This document shows, piece by piece, positions 9,445 to 17,405 of a DNA stretch of 64,000 nucleotides (positions within the stretch are counted from its first letter, which is position 1; every line of letters starts with the position of its first letter). The stretch is from Hyphomicrobiales bacterium (GTDB lineage Bacteria; Pseudomonadota; Alphaproteobacteria; Rhizobiales; Rhizobiaceae), in the NCBI GenBank assembly GCA_900465685.1, contig UEGR01000005.1, forward strand, positions 124,001-188,000, written 5' to 3'. The notes under the pieces were generated by a model that did no database searches, was not told the origin of the DNA, and saw only the letters and a list, made by a program, of their open reading frames with translations. The position numbers were made by a program, and so were the translations under genes.

Positions 9445-10722
9445 ATGAATATCCAGACCACTCAGACCGCAAAGCCGAGGACGCCTGCTGAAAGCGCGCT
9501 GATCGACAGCTTTGGCGATCTTATCGGCAATTTGTCCGGTAATGGCGATGTCGTTGTTGCACGCGATACGGCGCTTGAACTGCTCAAGACCAACGGGCTG
9601 CCGTCCCGTCGCGTTGAAAGCTGGCATTACACGGATTTTCGCACGCTTTTGAAGGGCGTTGCGGCATTCGACAGCTCTGCGGGTACGCAGCCGCTTTCGG
9701 CATTGCTTGCCGGTTCCACCATTCTGGCCACCAGCAATGGCGTTGCGCTGGACGCCAAGGCACCTGAAGGCGTTTCGCTGACGCCGGTTCGTGAAGCGCT
9801 GGCCGATGGCTCGCTGGCCCTCCAGCTCAAGACGCGTGGCACCGACGATACAATTGGCCAGATCAACGCTGCCTATGTCAGCGATGGCTGGATGATCTCG
9901 ATTGCCGATGGCACCGAGCTGGAAGAGCCTCTCGAAATCCAGAACATCCAGAAGACCGGGCAGGGCCATACGCGCTTTCCGGTTCGCATCGGTTCCGATG
10001 TCAAGGCAACGATCATCGAACGCCAGAACGGCGGCGAAGGCGATGCTTTCTCGACGTCGGTGAGCCATGTTTCGGTTGGTGACGGTGCAGAAGTCCTTTG
10101 GGTCATCCTGCGCGATTTCGGCCAGGCGACACAGCTTTCGCAGTTCAATGCGACGATCGGCAAGGGGTCCAAGCTCACGCTCTACATCGTCAATGCGGGC
10201 GGCAAGCTGGTTCGTCAGGAAGTGCACGTCAATGTGACGGGTGAAGATTCCGACTTCGAGCTTCGCGGCCTCAATCTTCTGGCCGACGACACGCACACCG
10301 ACATTACCATGACTGTCGGTCACCTGGTGGAGAACACCCGTTCGACCCAGATCATCCGCAATGTGGTCAAGGACCGCGCGCGCGGCGTTTTCCAGGGCAT
10401 GATCCGCGTTGCGCAGATCGCCCAGAAGACCGATGCGCGCATGGCCTGCAACACGCTCTTGCTTTCGGATGAGGGCGAGTTCGATGCCAAGCCGGAACTC
10501 GAAATCTTTGCGGATGACGTGGCCTGCGGTCACGGTGCAACGGTTGCCGAGCTTTCCAAGGACTATCTGTTCTATCTGATGGCCCGCGGTGTTCCGGAAA
10601 ATGAGGCGCGTGGCCTGCTGATCAAGGCATTCATCGCCGAGATCATCGAAGAGCTGGAAGACGAAACGCTGGTTGACGCACTGGAATCCGTGCTGTCCAA
10701 CTGGCTCGCCATTCATGCCTGA
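9445..10722 (+). CDS. sufD: Fe-S cluster assembly protein SufD
   Basis: Partner of SufB in the SufBCD complex, linked to iron acquisition during cluster assembly. The C-terminal segment DVACGHGATVAEL holds the conserved histidine at the SufB-SufD interface, followed by YLMARGVPENEAR. 425 residues, normal size. AGGAGG lies at the end of sufC, 8 nt before the ATG, indicating strong translation. The stop codon lies inside a 15-bp tandem repeat (see 10717-10752). Confidence 0.97.
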   Translation: MNIQTTQTAKPRTPAESALIDSFGDLIGNLSGNGDVVVARDTALELLKTNGLPSRRVESWHYTDFRTLLKGVAAFDSSAGTQPLSALLAGSTILATSNGVALDAKAPEGVSLTPVREALADGSLALQLKTRGTDDTIGQINAAYVSDGWMISIADGTELEEPLEIQNIQKTGQGHTRFPVRIGSDVKATIIERQNGGEGDAFSTSVSHVSVGDGAEVLWVILRDFGQATQLSQFNATIGKGSKLTLYIVNAGGKLVRQEVHVNVTGEDSDFELRGLNLLADDTHTDITMTVGHLVENTRSTQIIRNVVKDRARGVFQGMIRVAQIAQKTDARMACNTLLLSDEGEFDAKPELEIFADDVACGHGATVAELSKDYLFYLMARGVPENEARGLLIKAFIAEIIEELEDETLVDALESVLSNWLAIHA

Positions 10723-10752
10723 GTAAATCGGGCCTGAGTAAATCGGGCCTGA
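10717..10752 (+). repeat. 15-bp tandem repeat spanning the sufD stop codon
   Basis: GCCTGAGTAAATCGG occurs twice in tandem (10717-10731, 10732-10746), followed by a third partial copy GCCTGA. The first copy contains the sufD TGA, so the duplication has lengthened the sufD-sufS spacer without changing the protein. Confidence 0.9.
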
Positions 10753-10760
10753 TTGAATAA

Positions 10761-10786
10761 GACAGCGCGCAGATGTGCGCGCTGTC
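10761..10786 (+). other. intercistronic stem-loop between sufD and sufS
   Basis: A perfect 10-bp GC-rich stem (GACAGCGCGC / GCGCGCTGTC) with a 6-nt loop AGATGT, followed by CTTTCC rather than a clean T-run. It could be an RNA-processing or stability element, or a partial terminator that lowers sufS-sufT expression relative to sufBCD. Confidence 0.65.
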
Positions 10787-10816
10787 CTTTCCTGCCGAAC
10801 GGCAAAAGGTACGATC

Positions 10817-12061
10817 ATGGACCAGAAGAATCCGCTTGTTGCGGCCTATGACGTGGAAGCCATCCGCCGGGATTTCCCGATCCTGTCGCGCGAAGTACAC
10901 GGCAAACCGCTTGTCTATCTCGACAATGGCGCTTCGGCGCAGAAGCCGCAGAGCGTCATTGACGCCGTGACGCATGCCTATTCCAATGAATATGCGAATG
11001 TTCATCGCGGCCTGCATTTCCTGTCGAATGCCGCAACCGATGCCTATGAAAAGTCGCGCGAAAGCGTTCGGCGTTTTCTGAATGCTGGCTCAGTCGATGA
11101 AATCGTCTTCACCAAGAACGCTACTGAAGCGATCAATACGGTCGCGTATGGCTATGGCATGCCGCATATCGGTGAGGGCGACGAGATTCTGGTCTCGATC
11201 ATGGAGCACCACTCCAATATCGTGCCATGGCATTTCATTCGTGAACGTCAGGGCGCGAAGCTGGTTTTCGCTCCGGTGGACGATGAAGGCATCTTCCACA
11301 TCGAGGAATTCGAGAAGCGTCTGACGGACCGCACCAAGCTGGTCGCCATCACGCATATGTCGAATGCGCTCGGCACTGTGACGCCGATCAAGAAGATCGT
11401 TGAACTTGCCCATGCGCGCGGCATTCCGGTGCTGGTCGATGGCAGTCAGGGCGCAGTGCATCTGCCGGTCGACGTGCAGGATCTGGGTTGTGACTGGTAT
11501 GTTTTCACCGGCCACAAGGTCTATGGCCCGTCCGGTATCGGCGTTCTGTACGGACGCGCCGAGATGCTGGAAAAGATGCGTCCTTTCCAGGGCGGCGGCG
11601 AAATGATCGAGGAAGTCACGGAAGATAACGTGACTTACAATCATCCGCCGCACCGGTTTGAGGCTGGTACGCCGCCAATCGTTCAGGCGATCGGTCTCGG
11701 CGCAGCACTTGAATATATGGAAAAGATTGGCCGTCACGCCATTCTCGCCCATGAGGAAGATTTACGCGATTACGCCCACGAACAGCTGGGCAAGATCAAT
11801 TCGCTCCGCATTTTCGGTCATGCGCCGGATAAGGGAGCGATCATCTCGTTTGCGCTGGAAGGCATCCATGCGCATGATGTGTCGATGGTGATCGACAGGG
11901 CCGGGGTCGCTGTGCGTGCGGGCACGCATTGCGCGCAACCCCTCTTGAAACGCTTTGGCGTCACCTCTACATGCCGTGCATCCTTTGCCATGTACAATAC
12001 CCGCGCTGAAGTGGATGCATTGGCGGAAGCCTTGGAAAAGGCGAGGAAGTTTTTCGGATGA
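10817..12061 (+). CDS. sufS: cysteine desulfurase SufS
   Basis: Class II cysteine desulfurase that supplies sulfur to SufB. The PLP lysine is in FTGHKVYGPSGIG and the catalytic Cys372 in RAGTHCAQPLL; 414 residues. I chose the ATG at 10817 because the protein then starts MDQKNPLVAAYDVEAIR, as in family members, and AAAAGG lies upstream; an in-frame ATG at 10775 would fall within the preceding stem-loop. Its stop overlaps the next start (ATGA). No SufE or SufU gene is next to it, so its sulfur acceptor is not evident in the window. Confidence 0.97.
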   Translation: MDQKNPLVAAYDVEAIRRDFPILSREVHGKPLVYLDNGASAQKPQSVIDAVTHAYSNEYANVHRGLHFLSNAATDAYEKSRESVRRFLNAGSVDEIVFTKNATEAINTVAYGYGMPHIGEGDEILVSIMEHHSNIVPWHFIRERQGAKLVFAPVDDEGIFHIEEFEKRLTDRTKLVAITHMSNALGTVTPIKKIVELAHARGIPVLVDGSQGAVHLPVDVQDLGCDWYVFTGHKVYGPSGIGVLYGRAEMLEKMRPFQGGGEMIEEVTEDNVTYNHPPHRFEAGTPPIVQAIGLGAALEYMEKIGRHAILAHEEDLRDYAHEQLGKINSLRIFGHAPDKGAIISFALEGIHAHDVSMVIDRAGVAVRAGTHCAQPLLKRFGVTSTCRASFAMYNTRAEVDALAEALEKARKFFG

Positions 12062-12477
12062 CCGAGATGGAACAAAAAGTTCAGGATCAGGCTGAAACCA
12101 AGCCTGCCGATGAAACGGCGAAAGCCGAGGGCGGCTCTGTGTTTTCTGCCTCCGCCATTCCGCAGGAAGAACTCCTGCGCATGACGGACGACATCATTGC
12201 GGCGCTGAAGACCGTGTACGACCCGGAAATCCCGGCGGATATTTACGAACTCGGTCTGGTCTACAAGATCGATATCGAAGACGACCGTACCGTGAAGATC
12301 GAAATGACACTGACAGCTCCCGGCTGCCCGGTTGCTGGCGAAATGCCGGGCTGGGTTGAAAACGCTGTTGGCGCAGTTGAAGGCGTTTCCATGGTCGAAG
12401 TTTCGATGACCTTCGATCCGCCATGGACTGCAGATCGCATGTCCGAAGAAGCACAGGTCGCTGTCGGCTGGTACTGA
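12058..12477 (+). CDS. sufT: SufT-like Fe-S assembly protein (DUF59/MIP18 family)
   Basis: 139 residues: a poorly conserved, charged N-terminal 40 residues, then a DUF59 domain with DPEIPADIYELGLVY and TAPGCPVAGEMPGWV, whose cysteine is the conserved one. Family members help deliver or mature Fe-S clusters under high demand. It overlaps sufS by 4 nt, indicating translational coupling, and is the last gene before a strong terminator. Confidence 0.93.
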   Translation: MTEMEQKVQDQAETKPADETAKAEGGSVFSASAIPQEELLRMTDDIIAALKTVYDPEIPADIYELGLVYKIDIEDDRTVKIEMTLTAPGCPVAGEMPGWVENAVGAVEGVSMVEVSMTFDPPWTADRMSEEAQVAVGWY

Positions 12478-12498
12478 TTGTCGTTACAAATCCATGTA

Positions 12499-12529
12499 CG
12501 AAAAAGCCCTGCTATGCGGGGCTTTTTCG
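12499..12529 (+). terminator. intrinsic terminator of the suf operon
   Basis: A hairpin with stem CGAAAAAGCCCT / GGGGCTTTTTCG closed by further GC pairs around TAT, ending in a T-run; it starts about 20 nt after the sufT stop. The flanking A- and T-runs make it usable from both strands, so it may also end the converging glycosyltransferase transcript. Confidence 0.88.
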
Positions 12530-12547
12530 TTTGCAGTGCTCAGTCGC

Positions 12548-13519
12548 TCAATGTCCGGTCGTCTTGGCGTAATGCAGGGATTGCTTGCCTGCACAGCCAC
12601 GCAGCAATCCGACAAGGCCGCCAAGCGCCGTTGCGGATGCAAGTACTGCAGGTGCTCCCTTCAGGGGGATAGACAATATGGACACCAGCAATTTCCAGCT
12701 GCGGCTTGCCAGCAGGGAAGGCAGTTTTCCAAGCGCTCGTGACGGGTTTTTCTTATAGTTCGAAATGAACTCCGTCGTATTGTGATCGCGATTACGGCGG
12801 AAATGATAGGAAAGCGTCAACCGGCAAAGCGGCACGGTTTCGTAGACGATCGCATCTGGCGCCCAACCCGTTCGCGCGCCAAGCGATTTCGCCTTCGCCC
12901 ATAAATGCCAGTCCTCGCCGCCCGTCAGGCCGAAATAGGAATCGAATTTGAGGCCCGTCTCGCGGAAAAAATCGAGTCTGCCCATCCAGCTCCCGGTGGC
13001 AACCTTGATGCCATCAGCCATGCCGCCTTCCCATTTCAGGCGTGATTTGCGCTCTGAACGGCTGGCGAGCCGATCCAGTCCGGACCAGACGAATTTCTGC
13101 CAGTTGTTCAATTTGCTATCTATAGGCATTGGGCGCACGGGAGAGCCGACAATATCCAGCTTCTCGCGTTGCTGCTCTGCAAATAACTCAACCAGCCAGT
13201 CAGGTTCAGGAATCTCGTCATCATCAATAAAGACCAGAAAATCATGATCATTTCTGATGGCATGATTGAGCGCGCAATTGCGGGAATGCGAAATGCCGAT
13301 CCGCTGTTCCAGCTGATACTGGACAACGTGCTCCGGCATTCGCGCTTCAAAGCGAGCAACCCGTTCATCCAGCGTTCTGCGCGTGTTGTTCTCCACGACC
13401 AGAAAATGCAGAGCGGCCTGTTCTGGCACGATGACGCTTTCCAATGACTTTAAAAGTGTACCCAGCATCGCAGGGCGATTTCTGGTTACAACAGAAACCA
13501 GAATGGAAAATTTTTGCAT
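12548..13519 (-). CDS. family 2 glycosyltransferase (ExoM-like)
   Basis: 323 residues. The GT-A fold is shown by the N-terminal SILVSVVTRNRPAMLGTLLKSL, a DxD-type metal site FIDDDEIPEPDW, and the acceptor-side GLTGGEDWHLWAKAK with the catalytic ED. The C-terminal 40 residues are hydrophobic and may touch the membrane. The closest remembered type is the beta-glucosyltransferase ExoM of exopolysaccharide synthesis, but sugar and acceptor cannot be told from sequence. It is alone: no other polysaccharide genes are near. Its upstream DNA is strikingly AT-rich and ends at a tRNA gene. Confidence 0.85.
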   Translation of the reverse strand: MQKFSILVSVVTRNRPAMLGTLLKSLESVIVPEQAALHFLVVENNTRRTLDERVARFEARMPEHVVQYQLEQRIGISHSRNCALNHAIRNDHDFLVFIDDDEIPEPDWLVELFAEQQREKLDIVGSPVRPMPIDSKLNNWQKFVWSGLDRLASRSERKSRLKWEGGMADGIKVATGSWMGRLDFFRETGLKFDSYFGLTGGEDWHLWAKAKSLGARTGWAPDAIVYETVPLCRLTLSYHFRRNRDHNTTEFISNYKKNPSRALGKLPSLLASRSWKLLVSILSIPLKGAPAVLASATALGGLVGLLRGCAGKQSLHYAKTTGH

Positions 13520-13728
13520 GAACCATCTCGTTCTTAAATAATGTCAAATTATATATTGAGTTGAGGAATGGTTGCATCGCAAATAATTGGGTTTAATTTT
13601 ATAATGTTTATTATTAGAAATATAATATATAATTATACTACAAAGAAATTGGGTGTGACGCGAAATATGTCAGCCCCGATGGTCAGGCAAAGTTAAGACA
13701 GCAATTGGTTTTGAGTGGCGGCAAAAAC

Positions 13729-13802
13729 TGGAGCGGGTAGCGGGAATCGAACCCGCGCGTTCAGCTTGGGAAGCTGACAGGCTACCATTACATCATACCC
13801 GC
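13729..13802 (-). tRNA. tRNA-Gly, anticodon CCC
   Basis: A full cloverleaf can be folded: acceptor GCGGGTA/TACCCGC, anticodon stem TCAGC/GCTGA with loop TTCCCAA (anticodon CCC), T arm GCGGG-TTCGATT-CCCGC. The 3' TCCA is encoded. It reads GGG codons. A short inverted repeat (AAGATA/TATCTT, 13810-13827) lies just upstream in its promoter region. Confidence 0.96.
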
Positions 13803-14152
13803 AATCTGCAAGATATTTCAGTATCTTGAAGCCTATTCTGGCTCAATCAGATCGAAGAGTTTTGCACTCTGGGAAACAAGCTATGTTCTCTTGCCGAGCC
13901 CGTCAATCTGTAAGATCACGGCAACGCTATCCATCATGAAGAAAGTTGTCCTTCAGTCGCAAAGCTGTGATTGACCGTGATCCTTATTGATCGAAAGCGC
14001 CATGAAAATAAGAATATTTTGTCTTATTTATAAGTATGGCCCGGCCCGACAGGTATTGGTGTTCTTCGGAGATAGGATCATCGAAGAAACCTGCGAGTTG
14101 ACGGACCATCGGAGGAGCGCAATTCGATTGCGCTGTCTGGAGGAAGACTAGG
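13803..14152. other. intergenic region between tRNA-Gly and the DUF1344 gene
   Basis: 350 bp without a convincing gene. It holds the divergent promoters of the tRNA and of the DUF1344 gene. At 14116-14134 an 8-bp perfect hairpin (AGCGCAAT-TCG-ATTGCGCT) lies immediately ahead of the GGAGG ribosome site of the next gene and could influence its translation or mRNA stability. Confidence 0.6.
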
Positions 14153-14416
14153 ATGCGTTACCATCTTATGGCTGCTGTCGCAGCAGGTGTTTCGCTTTTT
14201 GCCTTTGCGGCACACGCAGAAGATTTCACTATCGGAAAACTGAAGGCCTATGATCGCGCGAGCCAGGTCGTGACATTGGATAATGGTCAGAGTTTCGAAC
14301 TTTTCCCGAATACACATCCCAATGTCAGGGTTGGACAGAAGGTCATCGTGGACTGGCAGAGCAATCTGAACGGCGATGACCATGCCGATTTTGTCGGTCC
14401 GATGCCGATGCATTGA
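14153..14416 (+). CDS. secreted small protein, DUF1344 family
   Basis: 87 residues with a clear Sec signal peptide (hydrophobic core LMAAVAAGVSLFAFA, cleavage likely after AHA, before EDFTIG). The mature part is a short beta-rich domain (ITLDNG-type pattern: KAYDRASQVVTLDNGQSF) typical of DUF1344, a periplasmic family of Hyphomicrobiales with no known function. GGAGG lies 9 nt before the ATG and a strong terminator follows, so it is transcribed alone. Confidence 0.85.
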   Translation: MRYHLMAAVAAGVSLFAFAAHAEDFTIGKLKAYDRASQVVTLDNGQSFELFPNTHPNVRVGQKVIVDWQSNLNGDDHADFVGPMPMH

Positions 14417-14448
14417 AACTGGGAGCTTCAAATAAGAACGGCTTCGTG

Positions 14449-14484
14449 AAAGAGGCGGCATTCGTGCCGCCTCTTTGCTTTTGA
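14449..14484 (+). terminator. intrinsic terminator after the DUF1344 gene
   Basis: A 12-bp perfect stem AAAGAGGCGGCA / TGCCGCCTCTTT with a TTCG tetraloop, followed by GCTTTTG. Confidence 0.9.
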
Positions 14485-14644
14485 TCACGCGCTGTTACCG
14501 TCTTCAACTCTGCTGTCGTGGCGCGAGAATTAGCGCTGTCGCATATTGATATCCGTCAATCTGTCGCCATTTGCTGAACACGGAGTCCCGCCCGGCGGTT
14601 CTCCAAGGTGCGGACTAAGAGCGAAATCGATTGACGGATACTAC

Positions 14645-15544
14645 ATGGCGAAGACAACCAAGCGTCGCGCATTGCTGATCGTGAACCCTAATGCCCGTAA
14701 CGGGAAGGGGTTTGGCGGCATGATGAGAACGGAACTTGAGCGCGGCGGATTGGAGTTGTTCGAGCATCAACCTCGCGAGGGTGAAACCATCTCGGATGTC
14801 ATCTCACGCGAGAGGGACCATGATCTGGTCGTCATTGGCGGCGGAGACGGCTCACTCAATGCGGCTGCAAAAGGGCTTATTGAGACCGGCATGCCGCTTG
14901 CCATTTTGCCGCTTGGTACAGCCAATGATTTTGCCCGCACTGTAGGCATCCCAGCCGATCCGGTTGAGGCGGCACGTCAGCTCGTCGCTTATGAAACTCA
15001 TCCCATCGATCTGGGCGAGGTGAATGGTCATCTCTATTTCAATGTGGCGAGCATCGGGTTTAGCGCCGAACTTGCGCAGCAGTTGAGCGCGGACGCGAAA
15101 AAGAAATGGGGCAAGCTCGGCTATGGTATCGTCGCAGCGCGCATTTTAATGCGTTCAGAGCTGTTTACAGCCTATCTCGAACATGACGGCATCACCGAAA
15201 AGATCAAAACCCTGCAGGTGTCGGTCGGTAATGGCAAGTTCTACGGTGGCGGTATGGCCGTTGAAAAGGACGCTGCCATCGATGACGGCAAGCTGGATTT
15301 CTACAGCCTCGAAGTCGACCACTGGTGGCATTTGCTTCGGCTGTTGCCAAGCTTGCGGCGAGGCACACAGTCGAAATGGGATGATGTGCGCGCTTTTCCC
15401 ACCACAGAGGTGATTATCCGCACCAAGAAGCCGCGCGCGGTCAATACTGATGGTGAGCTTTCCACCTGGACGCCGGCGCATTTCAAGCTGCATCGGCGGG
15501 CGATCAATGCCCTTATTCCGGCTCCATCGGCGCGTAGTGGCTGA
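14645..15544 (+). CDS. lipid kinase, YegS/diacylglycerol kinase catalytic family
   Basis: 299 residues from the ATG at 14645 (MAKTTKRRALLIVNPNARNG). The nucleotide-binding loop GGGDGSLNAAAKGL and the conserved LPLGTANDFARTVG are diagnostic of the DAGK_cat fold. Members phosphorylate diacylglycerol, phosphatidylglycerol or sphingoid lipids at the inner membrane; the substrate cannot be told. A longer frame opens at 14546 but its first 33 codons are not family-like. The ribosome site is weak (GACGGA). This enzyme differs in family from the DgkA at 38.8 kb. Confidence 0.88.
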   Translation: MAKTTKRRALLIVNPNARNGKGFGGMMRTELERGGLELFEHQPREGETISDVISRERDHDLVVIGGGDGSLNAAAKGLIETGMPLAILPLGTANDFARTVGIPADPVEAARQLVAYETHPIDLGEVNGHLYFNVASIGFSAELAQQLSADAKKKWGKLGYGIVAARILMRSELFTAYLEHDGITEKIKTLQVSVGNGKFYGGGMAVEKDAAIDDGKLDFYSLEVDHWWHLLRLLPSLRRGTQSKWDDVRAFPTTEVIIRTKKPRAVNTDGELSTWTPAHFKLHRRAINALIPAPSARSG

Positions 15545-15553
15545 AAGTTAGTC

Positions 15554-15586
15554 AAAAAAAGGGCCCGCAGCTATGAAGCGCGGGCC
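15554..15586 (-). terminator. hairpin terminator, stronger in the minus direction
   Basis: Stem GGCCCGC (15562-15568) / GCGGGCC (15580-15586), flanked on the minus-strand 3' side by seven T residues. It can end the small minus-strand gene at 15666-15743; on the plus strand it lacks a good T-run but may still stop the lipid kinase transcript. Confidence 0.7.
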
Positions 15587-15665
15587 TAATCATGACGTTA
15601 GGTGACTGGCTCAGAGGTCAAGAGAGCCACTTCTAAAACGGGATACTCCTCCGAATGTTCCGTCT

Positions 15666-15743
15666 TTAGAAGAAAAAATACCAGATAATCAGCACGAGGA
15701 TGAATGGTACGCCCAGAAGCCACAGGATGAGTGCTCGAAACAT
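15666..15743 (-). CDS. 25-residue hydrophobic membrane peptide
   Basis: A very short frame coding for MFRALILWLLGVPFILVLII followed by WYFFF: basic N-terminus, then one membrane-spanning helix with a central Gly-Val-Pro. A perfect ribosome site, AAGGAG, lies 6 nt before the ATG, and a terminator for this strand lies 80 bp after the stop. Similar short peptides with an ILWLLGVP-like core recur in alphaproteobacterial genomes, as I recall them, without known function. The next gene on each side reads the other way, so it is not a fragment of a neighbour. Confidence 0.7.
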   Translation of the reverse strand: MFRALILWLLGVPFILVLIIWYFFF

Positions 15744-16015
15744 GATGTTCTCCTTGTTGTATGTTTCCAACTCTGTGGGAGGCTGGTTGGTTCCACAATT
15801 CAGGGAGGCGGCGCGCTGCACCGTTAATCATCTTGTGCGTGTATCGACTCAAATTACAACTTTTCTGAAAGTTTTAATGATCCGTCAATAAATCGGTGAC
15901 ATCACTGGATTTATGTAAAGTGCAGCCAGCGTTTTTGGCTGCCTGTCGAGTAACGGGCGTGTGGCGTATGAGTTCGAAGCGTGGGCTGAAAATTTCGGTC
16001 AGCGAGAAGGCGGCG

Positions 16016-17251
16016 ATGTTGCGTGACAAACGCGGCTCGGTCGCCATGATGACCTTCATGGCTATTGCCGTTGCTCTTGCTGGTTGCGCCACGCCTCCAC
16101 AGGGCAAGCCTAAACCCAAGCGCTCCAAGGAATATTTCGCTGAGTCCAAATATGGCGTGAAAGCCAGCCCCCGTGTTGCCTATGGCACCGGTAAGCCTTT
16201 GCCGCGCGGCGGCGGACGCGATCAGACGGGCCAGCCTTACAAGGTCAAGGGCCGCTGGTACTATCCGAAAGAAGACAAGAACTATACGGCTGTCGGCCGT
16301 GCGTCCTGGTATGGCGAGGCCTTTCATGGCCGTCTGACCGCCAATGGCGAAGTCTATGATATGGCGCATCTGACCGCAGCGCATCCGACCATGCCGCTGC
16401 CGAGCTATGCCCGCGTGACCAATATGGACACTGGCAGCTCCGTCATTGTTCGCGTGAATGATCGCGGCCCTTACGAATATAACCGCGTGATCGATCTGTC
16501 GCAGAAGGCGGCGGAAATGCTCGACTACCAGCATCACGGCACCGCCAATGTGAAAGTCGAATATGTCGGGCGCGCGCCGCTGGAAGGCAACGACGACGCC
16601 TATCTGTTGGCATCCTACCGTCCGTCTGGCGGCGACATGATCGGCCAGCCAGCAACGGGCGTGATGATGGCCATGAATGGTCCGACGCCTACATCGCCGA
16701 AATCCCGCATTCCGATGCCCGCCATGGCCCCGCAAAGCGCGCCTATGCCAGGCTATGCGCCTGTTCCGCAGGAATCGCCGTTCTCGGTCAATCCGGCTTA
16801 TGGTGATGCTTCCGGCCCCGCACCGATTTTGCCGCCGAATGTGCCGACGCCGTCGCGCAAGCCGAATTCCAGCTTTGGTATGGCTAATGCCGGTCATATC
16901 AACGGACTGGCTGGTTATGCGTCTGACCGGATCGCCGCGAGCGCCTATACCAAAGAGCGCACTTATGGCAGCATCCTGACGCCAAGCGCTATATCGAGTG
17001 CATGGAAGCGCCGCAACGCGGAAGAGCACGGCGAATATGTCGAGCTGGGCCTGTTCGACACGCTTGAAGCTGCTGAAAAGATGCAGCGCGCACTTCCGAA
17101 AACAGCTAAAATCAGCCGCACCAAGGTGCCGACTGAAAAGGGCGAGTTCTATGAACTGACCGCCGTTGCGGAAAAGGGCGGTAACGATGCCTTGCTGCGC
17201 GCAGCCTGGAAGGCTGGAGCAGCGAACGCATTTGTCGTGCGCATGGACTGA
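16016..17251 (+). CDS. rlpA: RlpA-like septal lipoprotein / lytic transglycosylase
   Basis: 411 residues. A lipobox LAGC puts the lipidated cysteine at residue 24 of the chosen start; in-frame starts at 15896 and 15968 would give an over-long signal peptide. The double-psi beta-barrel domain follows (GRASWYGEAFHGRLTANGE, then VRVNDRGPY with the catalytic Asp, then RVIDLSQKAAEML). A Pro-rich linker of about 100 residues leads to a C-terminal SPOR-like segment (YVELGLFDTLEAAEKMQ) that would bind denuded peptidoglycan. RlpA cleaves peptidoglycan at division sites. It precedes a D,D-carboxypeptidase gene, so both act on the wall. Confidence 0.92.
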   Translation: MLRDKRGSVAMMTFMAIAVALAGCATPPQGKPKPKRSKEYFAESKYGVKASPRVAYGTGKPLPRGGGRDQTGQPYKVKGRWYYPKEDKNYTAVGRASWYGEAFHGRLTANGEVYDMAHLTAAHPTMPLPSYARVTNMDTGSSVIVRVNDRGPYEYNRVIDLSQKAAEMLDYQHHGTANVKVEYVGRAPLEGNDDAYLLASYRPSGGDMIGQPATGVMMAMNGPTPTSPKSRIPMPAMAPQSAPMPGYAPVPQESPFSVNPAYGDASGPAPILPPNVPTPSRKPNSSFGMANAGHINGLAGYASDRIAASAYTKERTYGSILTPSAISSAWKRRNAEEHGEYVELGLFDTLEAAEKMQRALPKTAKISRTKVPTEKGEFYELTAVAEKGGNDALLRAAWKAGAANAFVVRMD

Positions 17252-17405
17252 GTGTCTGATCTAAAGCCGTAAGCCTTTTTGCTTTTTGATTCAGACACGA
17301 AGAGCGGTTCAATCGCATCATATTTGAGTGATGCGGTTTGAAGGATTGATTTTGGTCGAATTCGTTGCGTAAGCTTGCGTTCAGTGCGGTCGTGACAGGA
17401 TTTCC

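Noticed and set aside
12478..13728. Search for a repeated tRNA-Gly 3' end as an attachment site
   Set aside because: No second copy of the tRNA end was seen, and there is no integrase gene.
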